Origin: Rhizobium sophoriradicis
Lineage (GTDB): Bacteria; Pseudomonadota; Alphaproteobacteria; Rhizobiales; Rhizobiaceae
Direction of reading: 5' to 3'
NCBI RefSeq assembly: GCF_003939025.1
Contig: NZ_RQIH01000004.1
Span: 62,001 to 126,000, forward strand
DNA: 64,000 nt
This document shows positions 1 through 9,454 of the stretch, piece by piece. The first letter of the stretch is position 1, and every line of letters starts with the position of its first letter. Position numbers and translations under genes: made by a program. The notes under the pieces are model-generated. The model saw only the letters and a program-made list of their open reading frames with translations, was not told the origin of the DNA and searched no databases.

Positions 1-513
1 AATTTCGGCGAGCCGCCGGCCGAGGGCGAGGAAGACTGGGACCTCATCAACGCCGGCAAGAAGGCGGTGACGCTGAAGCCGGGTGCTGCCTTCTTCCATC
101 ACGCCGACAGCTTCGCCATGGTGCGCGGCGGCCATCTCGACGTTGCCATCCTCGGCGCCTATCAGGTTGCCGAGAACGGCGACCTCGCCAACTGGCGGGT
201 GGGCAGCAAGGGCGTGCCTGCTGTCGGCGGCGCCATGGATCTGGTGCACGGCGCCAAGCAGGTCTGCGTCATCACCGAGCACGTCACCAAGACGGGCGAG
301 CCGAAGCTGGTGGAAAAGTGCAGCTTCCCGCTGACCGGTGTGGCCTGCATCACCCGCGTCTACACCAGCCACGCCGTCATCGACATCGTCGACGGACGTT
401 TCGTCCTGCGTGAGAAGCTGGCTGCGATGTCTGAGGAGGAATTGCAGGCGATGACCGGCGCGCGGCTGCATATCGAGGGGCCGGTTGCCGACCTCATCGT
501 TCCGAAGCTCTGA
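1..513 (+). CDS. pcaJ: 3-oxoadipate CoA-transferase subunit B, 3' part (PcaJ)
   Basis: The reading frame is open from base 1 to the TGA at 511-513, so the gene starts upstream of the window and about 170 residues are visible. The visible part carries hallmarks of the beta subunit of family I CoA-transferases: GGHLDVAILGAYQV, GVPAVGGAMDLVHGAK and a C-terminal TGARLHIEGPVADL. With the PcaI subunit, presumably upstream, it moves CoA from succinyl-CoA to 3-oxoadipate in the cytoplasmic beta-ketoadipate pathway. The thiolase for the next step follows 10 bp downstream, which supports 3-oxoadipate over acetoacetate as substrate. The catalytic glutamate lies in the missing part, so that assignment is by neighbourhood. 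Confidence 0.92.
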   Translation, partial: NFGEPPAEGEEDWDLINAGKKAVTLKPGAAFFHHADSFAMVRGGHLDVAILGAYQVAENGDLANWRVGSKGVPAVGGAMDLVHGAKQVCVITEHVTKTGEPKLVEKCSFPLTGVACITRVYTSHAVIDIVDGRFVLREKLAAMSEEELQAMTGARLHIEGPVADLIVPKL

Positions 514-523
514 AGGGAAAGCC

Positions 524-1729
524 ATGACCGAAGCTTTTATCTGCGACTATGTCAGAACGCCGATCGGCCGTTTCGCCGGCGCGCTTTCGCAGGTGCGCGC
601 CGATGATCTCGGCGCCGTCCCGCTGAAGGCGCTGATGGAGCGCAACGGCGCGGTCGACTGGGAAGCCGTCGACGACGTGATTTTCGGCTGCGCCAACCAG
701 GCGGGCGAGGACAACCGCAATGTGTCGCGCATGTCGGCGCTGCTCGCTGGTCTGCCGATTGCCGTTCCGGGCACGACGATCAACCGGCTCTGCGGCTCCG
801 GCATGGATGCGGTGATCACTGCGGCCCGCGTCATCCGCGCCGGCGAGGCGGAGCTGATGATAGCTGGCGGGGTCGAAAGCATGTCACGGGCGCCCTTCGT
901 CATGCCGAAGGCCGAGACGGCCTTTTCCCGGGCCGCCGAGATCCACGACACCACGATCGGCTGGCGTTTCGTCAACCCGCTGATGAAGAAGCAATATGGC
1001 GTCGATTCCATGCCGGAGACCGGTGAGAACGTCGCCGAGGACTATCATGTCAGCCGCGAGGACCAGGATGCCTTTGCGGTGCGCAGCCAGGCGAAGGCAG
1101 CGGCGGCGCAGGCAAGCGGAAGGCTGGCGAAGGAGATCACCTCGGTGACCATCCCGCAACGCAAGGGCGATCCGGTTGTCGTCGACAAGGATGAGCATCC
1201 GCGCGCGACGACGATGGAAGCGCTGGCGAAACTCGCCACACCTTTCAAGAGGGAAGGCGGCACGGTGACGGCAGGCAATGCCTCCGGCGTCAACGATGGC
1301 GCGGCCGCACTGATCGTCGCTTCGGAAGCCGCGGCGCGAAAATACCGCCTGACGCCGATCGCCCGCATCCTCGGCGGCGCCTCGGCCGCCGTTCCGCCAC
1401 GGGTGATGGGCGTCGGGCCGATTCCCGCCTCGCGCAAGCTGATGGCCCGGCTCGGCATGACCCAGGAAAAGTTCGATGTCATCGAGCTCAACGAGGCCTT
1501 TGCCAGCCAGGGGCTGGCGGTGCTGCGCGCGCTCGGCATTGCCGATGACGACGAGCGGGTCAACCGCAATGGCGGCGCCATCGCGCTCGGCCATCCCTTG
1601 GGCATGTCAGGCGCTCGCATCACCGGCACGGCGGCGCTCGAGCTTCAAGAGACCGGCGGTCGATATTCGCTGTCGACCATGTGCATCGGTGTCGGGCAAG
1701 GGATCGCGATCGCGCTCGAAAGGGTTTGA
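524..1729 (+). CDS. pcaF: 3-oxoadipyl-CoA thiolase (PcaF)
   Basis: Thiolase of 401 residues that cleaves 3-oxoadipyl-CoA to succinyl-CoA and acetyl-CoA, the last step of the beta-ketoadipate pathway. Visible catalytic elements are the nucleophilic Cys90 in NRLCGSGMDAV, the NEAFASQ segment, His357 in GGAIALGHPLGMSGAR and the acid/base Cys387 in MCIGVGQG. The ATG at 524 was chosen because AGGGAAAG precedes it and it sits just after the pcaJ stop; an upstream in-frame ATG at 485 lies inside pcaJ. Generic acetyl-CoA acetyltransferases look similar, but the VRTPIGRFAG start and the pcaJ partner favour PcaF. Confidence 0.95.
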   Translation: MTEAFICDYVRTPIGRFAGALSQVRADDLGAVPLKALMERNGAVDWEAVDDVIFGCANQAGEDNRNVSRMSALLAGLPIAVPGTTINRLCGSGMDAVITAARVIRAGEAELMIAGGVESMSRAPFVMPKAETAFSRAAEIHDTTIGWRFVNPLMKKQYGVDSMPETGENVAEDYHVSREDQDAFAVRSQAKAAAAQASGRLAKEITSVTIPQRKGDPVVVDKDEHPRATTMEALAKLATPFKREGGTVTAGNASGVNDGAAALIVASEAAARKYRLTPIARILGGASAAVPPRVMGVGPIPASRKLMARLGMTQEKFDVIELNEAFASQGLAVLRALGIADDDERVNRNGGAIALGHPLGMSGARITGTAALELQETGGRYSLSTMCIGVGQGIAIALERV

Positions 1730-1772
1730 GCGCGCCGTTGCGCGCCGCGGCCAGCTTCGATAGAAACCTGGC

Positions 1773-2255
1773 ATGCTGATCCGACCTGCAAACAGCGACG
1801 ACCGAAGTGCCATCTGGAGGATCATCGGCCCGACGATCCGTGCCGGCGAGACCTATGCGCTCGACCGCGATCTCTCGGAAGCCGATGCGCTCGCCTACTG
1901 GATGGGGCCGGACCGCGAGACCTTCGTCGCGGAAGAGGGCGGCGGCATCCTCGGCACCTATTACATCAAGGCCAATCAGGCCGGCGGCGGGCGCCATGTC
2001 TGCAATTGCGGCTATATGACCGATCCCGCAGCCGGCGGCCGTGGCGTCGCCCGCCGCATGCATGAACATTCGCTGGAGCATGCCCGCACCAGGGGCTTCC
2101 GGGCTATGCAGTTCAACTTCGTCGTCAGCAGCAATCGCCGCGCCGTTGAGCTCTGGCAATCGCTCGGCTTCGACATCGTCGGCCGGCTTCCCGGCGTCTT
2201 CCTCCATCCCACGCAAGGTTATGTCGACGCACTGGTGATGTTTCGAACTCTGTAG
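1773..2255 (+). CDS. GNAT-family N-acetyltransferase
   Basis: A 160-residue single-domain GNAT protein. The N-terminal MLIRPANSDD strand, the central acceptor strands around GTYYIKANQAG, the acetyl-CoA P-loop region near residues 85-95 (DPAAGGRGVARRM, a Q/RxxGxG/A variant) and the C-terminal ELWQSLGFDIVGRLPG motif follow family order. The acyl acceptor cannot be told from sequence. It lies 43 bp after pcaF in the same direction and may be co-transcribed, but no link to aromatic catabolism is evident. Confidence 0.85.
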   Translation: MLIRPANSDDRSAIWRIIGPTIRAGETYALDRDLSEADALAYWMGPDRETFVAEEGGGILGTYYIKANQAGGGRHVCNCGYMTDPAAGGRGVARRMHEHSLEHARTRGFRAMQFNFVVSSNRRAVELWQSLGFDIVGRLPGVFLHPTQGYVDALVMFRTL

Positions 2256-2381
2256 GACCGTACGGAAAAAGATCTGAGGGCGGTGTCGAAATCGCAGCGC
2301 TCCAAACGTCATTGATCGTAGGCGAGATGCGGCAAGCCGGCCGCATCGTCGCGATCACTGTCGGCATGGAGGTTGGAAGCC

Positions 2382-3596
2382 ATGAGAGTTCCCTATCGTT
2401 GGGTCATCGTCGCCGTCGGCGCTTTGATGTCCTGCGTGGCAATCGGCGCAATGTTCTCGCTGGCGATTTTCCAGGAGCCGATCGCGAGCGCCACCGGCTG
2501 GTCGCATGTCGGCATTGCCAGCGCGATGACGCTGAACTTCATCGTCATGGGTTTCGGCGGCTTCCTCTGGGGTGCAGCCAGCGACCGCTTTGGTCCGCGG
2601 ATCGTGGTGATGTTCGGATCCGTGCTGCTCGGTCTGGCGCTGGTGCTGGCGAGCCGTGCCGAGACGCTCACGCAGTTCCAGCTGACCTACGGCATGCTCG
2701 TCGGATTGGCCGCCAGCGCCTTTTTCGCGCCGATGATCGCGGCGACGACCGCCTGGTTCGACGTCAATCGCGGGCTTGCCGTGTCGCTCGTTTCCGCCGG
2801 CATGGGCGTCGCGCCGATGACGATCTCGCCATTCGCGCGCTGGCTGATTTCCGCCTATGAATGGCGGCCCGCGATGTTGATCATCGGCGTTGCCGTATGG
2901 GTGCTGCTGCTGCCGGCTGCCCTGCTGGTCCGGCGCGCGCCTGCCGAGACCGCCGATGCCGGCACCGAGTTTGCCGTGAAAGGCGCCCGGCCTCAGCTGT
3001 CGAAGGTCTTCCGATCGCCGCAATTCATCGTACTCGGCCTGACCTTCTTTGCCTGTTGTGCGGCCCATTCCGGGCCGATCTTCCACATGGTGAACTATGC
3101 GACGATCTGCGGCGTCGCTCCGATGGCCGCCGTCAGCATCTACAGCGTCGAGGGCCTGGCGGGGCTAGGCGGCCGGCTGCTTTATGGCAGCCTTGCCGAC
3201 CGGATCGGCGTGAAGCCGGTGCTCGTCGCCGGCTTGCTGGTGCAGGCGGCGGCACTCGCGACCTACCTGTTCGTCAGCCAACTCGGCGAATTCTACGCAC
3301 TCGCCATCATTTTCGGCAGTGCCTATGGCGGCGTGATGCCGCTCTATGCGGTCCTGGCGCGGGAATATTTCGGCCAGCGCATCATCGGCACCGTGCTCGG
3401 TGCGGCGACGATGCTCTCCAGCCTCGGCATGGCCTTCGGCCCCCTGATCGGCGGCTGGATCTTCGACACTTTCGCCAATTATTCCTGGCTGTTCATCGGC
3501 TCCGCCATGGTCGGGCTGGGTGCGGCGGCGGTAGCGCTGGCGTTCCCGCCGCTGGCTCGCGATAAGCCGCAGCCGGCGTTCGGAGTGTCTTCGTGA
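2382..3596 (+). CDS. Major facilitator superfamily transporter
   Basis: A 404-residue inner-membrane carrier with about 12 hydrophobic segments. After the second segment comes an MFS loop-2-type motif, GAASDRFGPRIV, repeated in the second half as GSLADRIGVKPV. It resembles the oxalate/formate and monocarboxylate antiporter-like branch. The ATG at 2382 was chosen over an in-frame TTG at 2373 because GGAGG at 2368-2372 sits 9 bases before it. Position between pcaF and a quinate-type cluster makes an organic acid or aromatic acid substrate plausible, but this is context only. Confidence 0.88.
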   Translation: MRVPYRWVIVAVGALMSCVAIGAMFSLAIFQEPIASATGWSHVGIASAMTLNFIVMGFGGFLWGAASDRFGPRIVVMFGSVLLGLALVLASRAETLTQFQLTYGMLVGLAASAFFAPMIAATTAWFDVNRGLAVSLVSAGMGVAPMTISPFARWLISAYEWRPAMLIIGVAVWVLLLPAALLVRRAPAETADAGTEFAVKGARPQLSKVFRSPQFIVLGLTFFACCAAHSGPIFHMVNYATICGVAPMAAVSIYSVEGLAGLGGRLLYGSLADRIGVKPVLVAGLLVQAAALATYLFVSQLGEFYALAIIFGSAYGGVMPLYAVLAREYFGQRIIGTVLGAATMLSSLGMAFGPLIGGWIFDTFANYSWLFIGSAMVGLGAAAVALAFPPLARDKPQPAFGVSS

Positions 3597-3638
3597 GTTG
3601 GCGAATCCTGGGAGCATAGGTCGCCCGAGGATCGATCA

Positions 3639-4346
3639 TTAGGAGAAATCCGACACGAAGCCTTGCATCGTCGTGTTCAGCCGCCCGAGGATCGTCAGCA
3701 GGATCTGCTGCTTGCGGGCGCGCCGGGCGGCCGCGGACGTCATGTCGACGTCGAAGATCGCCGAGAACGTTGCGCGGTTTGAAACGTTGAAGAAGCAGAG
3801 GCCGCTCAGCGTCATATGGATTTCCATCGGCGTAACGACCTGATGGAAAAGTTCCTTCTGATATCCGAGACGCAGGCATTGATCGATGCGTTGCAGAATC
3901 GGCCGGTGCAGTTCGCCGACCAGCGAAGAAGCCGTCAGGTACTTTGCTTCGTTGAGATTTTCACTGACGATCAATTTGACATATGTGGGATGATCGAAGT
4001 GAAAATCGAAGCAGAAGTCCACGAGGTTCTTCAGCGACTGGCGGGGATCGTCCTCCCCGAGATTGACCTTCGCCTCGGCGACGCGGATGCGCGCATAGGC
4101 ATTTTCGAGCACGGCGACGTAGAGCTTCGCCTTCGAATTGAAATAGTAATAGATCATTCGCTTGCTGCGGCGGGTCTTCTGCGCGATGCTGTCGATCGTC
4201 GTGCCGGCGAAACCGCGCCGGGCGAACTGGTCCTCCGCTGCCTCGAGAATATCGGCGCGGGTCTGATCGGGATCGTTGGAGCGCTGCTGCCGCTGATATT
4301 TTTGCGTCGCTTGCGACTTGGCGGATTTACCCCCACTTTCAGCCAT
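3639..4346 (-). CDS. TetR-family transcriptional regulator
   Basis: A 235-residue regulator. After a basic, Gln/Lys-rich N-terminal tail of about 28 residues comes a TetR helix-turn-helix: RADILEAAEDQFARRGFAGT, then TIDSIAQKTRRSKRMIYYYF and NSKAKLYVAVLENAY. The rest is the helical ligand-binding domain, which is too divergent to read. It faces away from the ABC operon starting at 4746 and converges on the MFS gene, so it is the obvious candidate regulator of the shared intergenic region at 4347-4745. Divergently placed TetR proteins often repress the adjacent operon; the ligand (quinate, shikimate or protocatechuate) is a guess. Confidence 0.9.
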   Translation of the reverse strand: MAESGGKSAKSQATQKYQRQQRSNDPDQTRADILEAAEDQFARRGFAGTTIDSIAQKTRRSKRMIYYYFNSKAKLYVAVLENAYARIRVAEAKVNLGEDDPRQSLKNLVDFCFDFHFDHPTYVKLIVSENLNEAKYLTASSLVGELHRPILQRIDQCLRLGYQKELFHQVVTPMEIHMTLSGLCFFNVSNRATFSAIFDVDMTSAAARRARKQQILLTILGRLNTTMQGFVSDFS

Positions 4347-4643
4347 GGTTCCTCACTGACCAGCCAAATGTAATCGCCCTTATCGCGACCTTTGGCCCGC
4401 TTTGCAAGTATGGTCGTCCCCGAACATTCCGAAAGCTCTCCTCCGATCCAATTCCTTTGAGTGCTGGATTCTCCTGCAGCATCTTTCGCAATTTTGAACC
4501 AGTTCGAACATTTTAGGAGTGACAAAATTATCGCTGCCGGTCCAAAAAAATGTACAAAACAAAACTCAAAATTAACAAGACACGCGCATAAATCCCTGAA
4601 TTAAATCGGATTATAGGGCAAATCAGTTAACCTGGCCGAGGAG

Positions 4644-4673
4644 TTGACAGATATTCGATCATCTGACTATCTT
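4644..4673 (+). promoter_or_regulatory. Candidate sigma-70 promoter of the ABC/quinate-type operon
   Basis: A perfect TTGACA (4644-4649) is followed after 18 bases by TATCTT (4668-4673), in an AT-rich stretch (about 4500-4640) that contrasts with the GC-rich coding DNA. The element lies 72 bases upstream of the GTG chosen for the first permease. Its TTG could be misread as a start codon for a longer permease. The intergenic region between the TetR gene and this operon probably also holds the repressor operator, but no convincing dyad was identified. Confidence 0.55.
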
Positions 4674-4745
4674 TGTACCAAGATGAACATTTGGACGCAG
4701 GCGCCTGGGATGGAGAAGGCGCTTGCGGCTCGGGAGGGGCTCACG

Positions 4746-5414
4746 GTGAGCTATCAATTCGACTTCAGCGTCATTTTCGACGCGTGGCCTCGGCTTCTCT
4801 ATGGATGCTGGCTGACGCTTGCGATCTCGACCAAGGCAATGGCGATGGGCTTTGCCATCGGCCTTCTCTGTGTTGCCCTGCGCCGGACCGGGTTCGGGCC
4901 GTTTGTCTGGCTCGTGAAAGGTTTCATCGAGATCATCCGCAATACCCCCTTTCCGGTTCAGGCCTTTTTCATCTATCTCGGCCTGCCGTCGATCGGCGTC
5001 AGACTGGCGCCCGATACGGCCGCTGTCGTGGCACTCGGTCTTAACGGCGGCGCTTATGCCGCCGAGATCATCCGCGGCGGGGTGGAATCGATCCACCAGG
5101 GCCAGGTCGAGGCAGGCCGCGCGCTCGGCCTGAACGGTTTCCAGGTGTTCCGCTACATCATCCTGCGGCCGGCGTTGCGCGTCAGCTTTCCCGCACTCGC
5201 AAGCCAGTTCATCCTGTTGATGCTGACCTCCAGCGTGGTCGCCTCGATATCGGCAATGGAGCTGGCCAGCATTGGTCAGGAGCTGGAATCGACGACCTTT
5301 CGCAGCTTTGAGGTCTACCTGACCCTGACCGGACTTTACCTCGGAATGTCCGCCATGCTGACGGGCCTCTTCGCCGCAATCGAGCGCGGCCTTCTCTCCT
5401 ATCCGACACGGTGA
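4746..5414 (+). CDS. ABC transporter permease, polar amino acid (His/Glu/Gln/Arg) type
   Basis: A 222-residue membrane subunit of the PAAT class. It opens with SYQFDFSVIFDAWPRLLYG and has about five membrane segments. The cytoplasmic EAA loop, EAGRALGLNGFQVFRYIILP-like, contacts the ATPase. The GTG at 4746 is favoured because GGGAGGGG (4732-4739) precedes it at good spacing and the resulting length matches the family; ATGs at 4683 and 4710 lack comparable sites. It is the first gene of a four-gene importer (permease, permease, binding protein, ATPase). Since dehydroquinase and dehydroshikimate dehydratase genes follow, the substrate may be quinate or shikimate instead of an amino acid. Confidence 0.85.
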   Translation: MSYQFDFSVIFDAWPRLLYGCWLTLAISTKAMAMGFAIGLLCVALRRTGFGPFVWLVKGFIEIIRNTPFPVQAFFIYLGLPSIGVRLAPDTAAVVALGLNGGAYAAEIIRGGVESIHQGQVEAGRALGLNGFQVFRYIILRPALRVSFPALASQFILLMLTSSVVASISAMELASIGQELESTTFRSFEVYLTLTGLYLGMSAMLTGLFAAIERGLLSYPTR

Positions 5415-6070
5415 CGGCAATGGTTCAGACACTCGGCCTCAACCAGATCATCATCCTGCTCGAAGCTTTCCGCTGGACGATCCTGCTCGCAGCCATCGCC
5501 TTTGTCTGCGGCGCCGGCGGCGGGCTCTGCATCGCCCTGATCCGCACCGCGCCGTTGCAGGCGCTGCGAGGCGCTGCGGCAGCCTTCATCATCGTCTTTC
5601 AGGGCACGCCGCTGCTGATGCAGCTCTTTGTGATTTATTACGGCCTGCCGCTGATCGGCATCACGGTCAATGCCTGGATCGCGGTGGCCGCCGGCCTGAC
5701 GCTGCATGCGAGCGCCTATCTCGGCGAAATCTGGCGCAGCACCATCATGGCGCTGCCGAAGGGGCAGGACGAGGCGGCCAGGGCGCTCGGGCTCGGATAC
5801 CGGAGCCGTATCGTCTACGTCATCCTGCCGCAGGCGCTGCGGATTTCGCTGCCGAGCACCGTCGGCTTCCTTGTGCAACTGGTCAAGGGCACGTCGCTTG
5901 CCGCAATCATCGGCTTCACCGAGCTGACGCGCGCAGGCCAGATCGTGTCCAACGCGACCTATCAACCGCTTATCGTCTTCGGCCTCGTCGGCGCGCTTTA
6001 CTTCGCGCTGTGCTGGCCGCTGTCGCACTTCAGTTTCCAGCTGGAAAAACGCTTTGCGAGCGCCCGCTAA
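5411..6070 (+). CDS. ABC transporter permease, polar amino acid type (second subunit)
   Basis: A 219-residue partner permease. Hydrophobic segments and the EAA loop (DEAARALGLGYRSRIVYVIL) match the PAAT family, as does the FQGTPLLMQLFVIYYGLP stretch. The GTG start overlaps the stop of the preceding permease (GTGA), consistent with translational coupling; an in-frame ATG at 5420 is the alternative. The two permeases would form a heterodimer in the inner membrane with the ATPase encoded at 6977. Confidence 0.88.
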   Translation: MTAMVQTLGLNQIIILLEAFRWTILLAAIAFVCGAGGGLCIALIRTAPLQALRGAAAAFIIVFQGTPLLMQLFVIYYGLPLIGITVNAWIAVAAGLTLHASAYLGEIWRSTIMALPKGQDEAARALGLGYRSRIVYVILPQALRISLPSTVGFLVQLVKGTSLAAIIGFTELTRAGQIVSNATYQPLIVFGLVGALYFALCWPLSHFSFQLEKRFASAR

Positions 6071-6111
6071 CGCGCGCAGGGGATCACGCTAAAGGGCAAG
6101 GAGGAAGCCTA

Positions 6112-6954
6112 ATGATCAAGAATACCAATATGTTGAGGAAAGCCTGGGGGGCTGTGGGGGCAATCGGCCTTGGCCTTTTCGTCGCATTCGGCGCCGGCCA
6201 GGCCGATGCGCAGAGCTTTGCGGAGCTGAAGGCGAACGGCAAGATCGTGATCGGCATTCAGGGCGAGAATCCGCCGTGGGGGTTCGTCGACGAAAGCAAT
6301 CAGAGCGCCGGCTTCGATGCCGATTTCGCCAAGCTTCTCGGCGAGGAGATCGGGGTGCCGGTCGAGTTCAACCGCGTTGCCGTCGCCAACCGTATACCGA
6401 CCTTGATGACCAACAAGGTCGATGCGCTGATTGCCGTGATGGGCATGTATCCCGACCGCGCCAAGGTGGTGCAGTTCACCAAGCCCTATTCGGCGATCGA
6501 CATCATACTGCTCGCCAAGCCGGAGACAAACATCAAGGCGCCGGAAGACCTCAAGGGCCTGCGGATTGCAGTTGCCCGCTCCTCGGCACAGGATACGCAG
6601 GTGACCAAGAATGCTCCGCAAGGGGCGACGATCCAGCGCTTCGATGACGATGCCACCGCCATCCAGGCCTTTCTTTCCGGTCAGGTCGACGCACTCGGTG
6701 CCAACAACACTTACTTCCTCAGCATCGCCAAGATCGCGCCTGACTTCAAATTCGAAAAGAAACTGCAGTTCAACCGGCAATATAACGGCATTTCCGTGCG
6801 CCCGGGCCAAAAGCAGTTCGTCGAAGAGTTGAACGCCTTCATCGACAAGGTTCGCGCCGACGGCCGCCTCGAGAAGATCTACCAGAAATGGCTTGGCCAG
6901 GACACGCCCGACTTCCCGGATTCGCTGCCTGACATCCCGTTCGCCGTTCAATAA
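6112..6954 (+). CDS. ABC transporter periplasmic solute-binding protein (family 3)
   Basis: A 280-residue exported binding protein. The signal peptide spans about 1-34 ([20 protein letters not shown], then AGQADAQS). The mature part follows the SBP family 3 plan: [40 protein letters not shown], a [12 protein letters not shown] hinge segment, then the second lobe and return. AAGGAGGAAG lies just ahead of the ATG at 6112. The usual amino-acid carboxylate-binding arginine region reads [14 protein letters not shown], unlike the common RIGV.GTT form, hinting at a non-standard ligand. With two permeases and an ATPase it forms one importer. Confidence 0.9.
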   Translation: MIKNTNMLRKAWGAVGAIGLGLFVAFGAGQADAQSFAELKANGKIVIGIQGENPPWGFVDESNQSAGFDADFAKLLGEEIGVPVEFNRVAVANRIPTLMTNKVDALIAVMGMYPDRAKVVQFTKPYSAIDIILLAKPETNIKAPEDLKGLRIAVARSSAQDTQVTKNAPQGATIQRFDDDATAIQAFLSGQVDALGANNTYFLSIAKIAPDFKFEKKLQFNRQYNGISVRPGQKQFVEELNAFIDKVRADGRLEKIYQKWLGQDTPDFPDSLPDIPFAVQ

Positions 6955-6976
6955 CCAAGCAGATGAGGAAGACGCC

Positions 6977-7747
6977 GTGAATACGATGGCGAAAATTACG
7001 GACAATGCCACTGCCGATCCAATGATCGTCATGGAAGCCGTGGACAAGTATTACGGCGCCTTCCATGCTCTGAAGAGCATCAACCTGACGGTGAGGCAGG
7101 GCGAGAAGGTCGTTCTCTGCGGTCCGTCCGGCTCAGGGAAATCTACACTTATCCGCTGCATCAACTATCTCGAGAACTTTGCCGGCGGCCGGGTTGTCGT
7201 CGATGGCATCGAGTTGAAATCCGGCGCCTCGATCGACGCTATCCGGCGTGAGGTCGGTATGGTCTTCCAGCAGTTCAATCTCTTCCCACACATGACGGTT
7301 CTGAGGAACTGCATGCTTGCGCCGATGAAGGTGCGTGGGATGAAGGCGACGCAGGCGGAAGAGGTCGCGCGCGCCTATCTCGAGCGTGTGCGCATCTCCG
7401 ATCAGATGCATAAATATCCGGCGCAGCTTTCCGGCGGCCAGCAGCAGCGCGTGGCGATTGCCCGCGCGCTCTGCATGGATCCCAAGGTGATGCTCTTCGA
7501 CGAGCCGACTTCCGCCCTCGATCCCGAAATGGTCAAGGAGGTGCTCGACACCATGGTCTCGCTCGCCGGCGAAGGGCGAACGATGATCTGCGTGACCCAC
7601 GAAATGGGCTTTGCACGCGCTGTGGCCGATCGCGTGATCTTCATGGCGAACGGCGAAATCATCGAGGAGGCGCCTCCCGAGGAATTCTTCACCGCACCCC
7701 GGAACGAGCGCACCCGCGCCTTTCTCGGACAGATTCTCGGGCACTGA
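6977..7747 (+). CDS. ABC transporter ATP-binding protein, polar amino acid type
   Basis: A 256-residue ATPase with Walker A (GPSGSGKST), Q-loop ([13 protein letters not shown]), signature ([15 protein letters not shown]), Walker B with D-loop ([14 protein letters not shown]) and the H-loop histidine (VTHEMGFAR). The GTG at 6977 is preceded by GAGGA at good spacing; the in-frame ATG at 6986 is an alternative. It closes the importer operon and powers the permeases at 4746 and 5411. The nearest well-studied relatives are GlnQ/HisP-type proteins, but context suggests a hydroaromatic acid substrate. Confidence 0.93.
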   Translation: MNTMAKITDNATADPMIVMEAVDKYYGAFHALKSINLTVRQGEKVVLCGPSGSGKSTLIRCINYLENFAGGRVVVDGIELKSGASIDAIRREVGMVFQQFNLFPHMTVLRNCMLAPMKVRGMKATQAEEVARAYLERVRISDQMHKYPAQLSGGQQQRVAIARALCMDPKVMLFDEPTSALDPEMVKEVLDTMVSLAGEGRTMICVTHEMGFARAVADRVIFMANGEIIEEAPPEEFFTAPRNERTRAFLGQILGH

Positions 7748-7858
7748 GCGGGACGAGGCCTTTGCTTCGACGGCGACACGCGCTCGAAATATCTCGAAAA
7801 AGCCGTTGGCAGACTGTCGCCTCGCGCGCGCCTGCAGACTTCATGTGACTGAAACGGA

Positions 7859-8980
7859 ATGGTTGAAAGCATGACAAATATATCCATCGGCGTCATCGGC
7901 GCGGGCCTGATCGGCCGCAAGCACATCAAGAAGACCATCGAGCATCCCGATTTCGAGCTTGCCGGCATCGCCGACCTCGATCGCGATGCAGTCTCGGCGC
8001 AATATCCCGGCATCGCGGTCTTCGAGGATTACAGATCATTGCTCGACCAGGCGCGGCCGCAGGCGGTCATCATTGCTTCGCCCAATCAGAGCCATGCGTC
8101 GATCGGCATAGAATGCGCACGTCTCGGGATCGATATGCTGATCGAAAAGCCGGTCACAGATACGCTCGAAAGTGCTGCCGATCTGCTTCTGGAGGTGCGC
8201 GCAAACAAGGTCCGGACACTTGTCGGCCACCACCGCCGCCATCACGATCAGGTCAAGACGCTGAGGCGCCTGCTCGGGGACGGATTGATCGGCAATCTTG
8301 TCGGGGTCTCCGCCATCTGGGCGGCCTACAAGCCGGATGATTATTTCCGTATCGCGCCGTGGCGCACCCAGTCGGGCGGCGGTCCGATCCTGATCAACCT
8401 CATCCACGAGATCGATTTCCTGCGCTACACGGCCGGCGAGATCCGCGGCGTCAGCGCCATCTCCTCAAGCCGCCAGCGGCAATTTCCAGTCGAGGATACG
8501 GCCGGCGCCCTGCTCGAATTCGACGCAGGCTGCATCGGTACCGTCTTTGCGAGCGACAGTGCTGTTTCGCCCTGGACGACCGAACAGGGCGTCGGTGAAG
8601 CGGTCGAATTTCCGTTCAGCGGAGAAAGCAGCTACCGCTTCGTCGGCAGTCGCGGTTCGCTGGAATTCCCGAGCCTGGTCCATTGGGCGCAGGCGGATGG
8701 CGGCCAGAACTGGAACAGGCCGATCCAGTCGCAGCGGCTTTTTGCAAGCTCCATCGATCCTTACCGCGCCCAGCTCGACCATTTCCGCGATGTCGTCCTC
8801 GGCAAGGCGGAATCCTTGCTCACCGTCGAGGATGGCGCGCGAACGCTGATCGCGACGCTTGCCGTGGCCGAGGCTGCCGCATCGGGAAGGAGGATCGATC
8901 TCGATAATCGTTACGAGGCGCTCGCCGCCGGGAAATACCCACCGGCCTCCCAAGATACGAATCCAAGGAAAGCATCCTGA
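7859..8980 (+). CDS. Gfo/Idh/MocA-family oxidoreductase
   Basis: A 373-residue NAD(P)-dependent dehydrogenase. The Rossmann motif is right at the N-terminus ([13 protein letters not shown]) and the EKPVTDT motif with the catalytic-region lysine is near residue 97. [19 protein letters not shown] segment provides the His/Asp-type active-site residues of the family. Start 7859 or the second ATG at 7871 are both possible. It sits between an ABC importer and dehydroquinase, where a quinate or shikimate dehydrogenase is expected; no AroE/QuiA-type dehydrogenase is visible nearby. A role in oxidising quinate/shikimate or a cyclitol is therefore inferred, not shown. Confidence 0.85.
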   Translation: MVESMTNISIGVIGAGLIGRKHIKKTIEHPDFELAGIADLDRDAVSAQYPGIAVFEDYRSLLDQARPQAVIIASPNQSHASIGIECARLGIDMLIEKPVTDTLESAADLLLEVRANKVRTLVGHHRRHHDQVKTLRRLLGDGLIGNLVGVSAIWAAYKPDDYFRIAPWRTQSGGGPILINLIHEIDFLRYTAGEIRGVSAISSSRQRQFPVEDTAGALLEFDAGCIGTVFASDSAVSPWTTEQGVGEAVEFPFSGESSYRFVGSRGSLEFPSLVHWAQADGGQNWNRPIQSQRLFASSIDPYRAQLDHFRDVVLGKAESLLTVEDGARTLIATLAVAEAAASGRRIDLDNRYEALAAGKYPPASQDTNPRKAS

Positions 8981-8981
8981 C

Positions 8982-9431
8982 ATGAAACCGATCTTCGTTC
9001 TCAATGGGTCCAACCTCAATCTGCTCGGCCAGCGGGAGCCGCATATTTACGGCAGGACGACGCTCGCGGATATCGAAACCATGTGTCATGGAAGCCCTGC
9101 AGGGCAAAAGCATGGGGTCGTCTTCCGGCAGTCCAATCACGAGGGTGCCTTGATCGACTGGATCCATGAGGCCCGCCACGCCGCCGACGCCATCGTCATT
9201 AATGCCGGCGCCTATACCCATACATCGCTTGCGATCCATGATGCGCTGAAGACCTTCGAGGGCCCGATCATCGAGCTGCACATCACCAACGTGCATCGGC
9301 GCGAGAGTTTTCGCCACCACTCCTACATTTCCTTTGCGGCGACCGGTGTGATCTGCGGCCTCGGGCCGGATGGCTATGAGCTCGCACTCGAGGCGGCCGC
9401 GCGGCTCGTCGCCAAGACGATGACGACTTGA
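8982..9431 (+). CDS. aroQ: Type II 3-dehydroquinate dehydratase (catabolic AroQ/QuiB)
   Basis: A 149-residue enzyme that interconverts 3-dehydroquinate and 3-dehydroshikimate, normally a homododecamer. Type II motifs are all present: [17 protein letters not shown] with catalytic Tyr23 and loop Arg18, [33 protein letters not shown], and [18 protein letters not shown] with catalytic His100 and Arg111. Two positions differ from the most common pattern (NGPN is NGSN and INPGA is INAGA). It starts 1 bp after the oxidoreductase stop and ends overlapping the region just before the QuiC start, so it belongs to a catabolic operon, not the biosynthetic shikimate pathway. Confidence 0.93.
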   Translation: MKPIFVLNGSNLNLLGQREPHIYGRTTLADIETMCHGSPAGQKHGVVFRQSNHEGALIDWIHEARHAADAIVINAGAYTHTSLAIHDALKTFEGPIIELHITNVHRRESFRHHSYISFAATGVICGLGPDGYELALEAAARLVAKTMTT

Positions 9432-9454
9432 CGCGTATCGGAAGGATCACGCCG

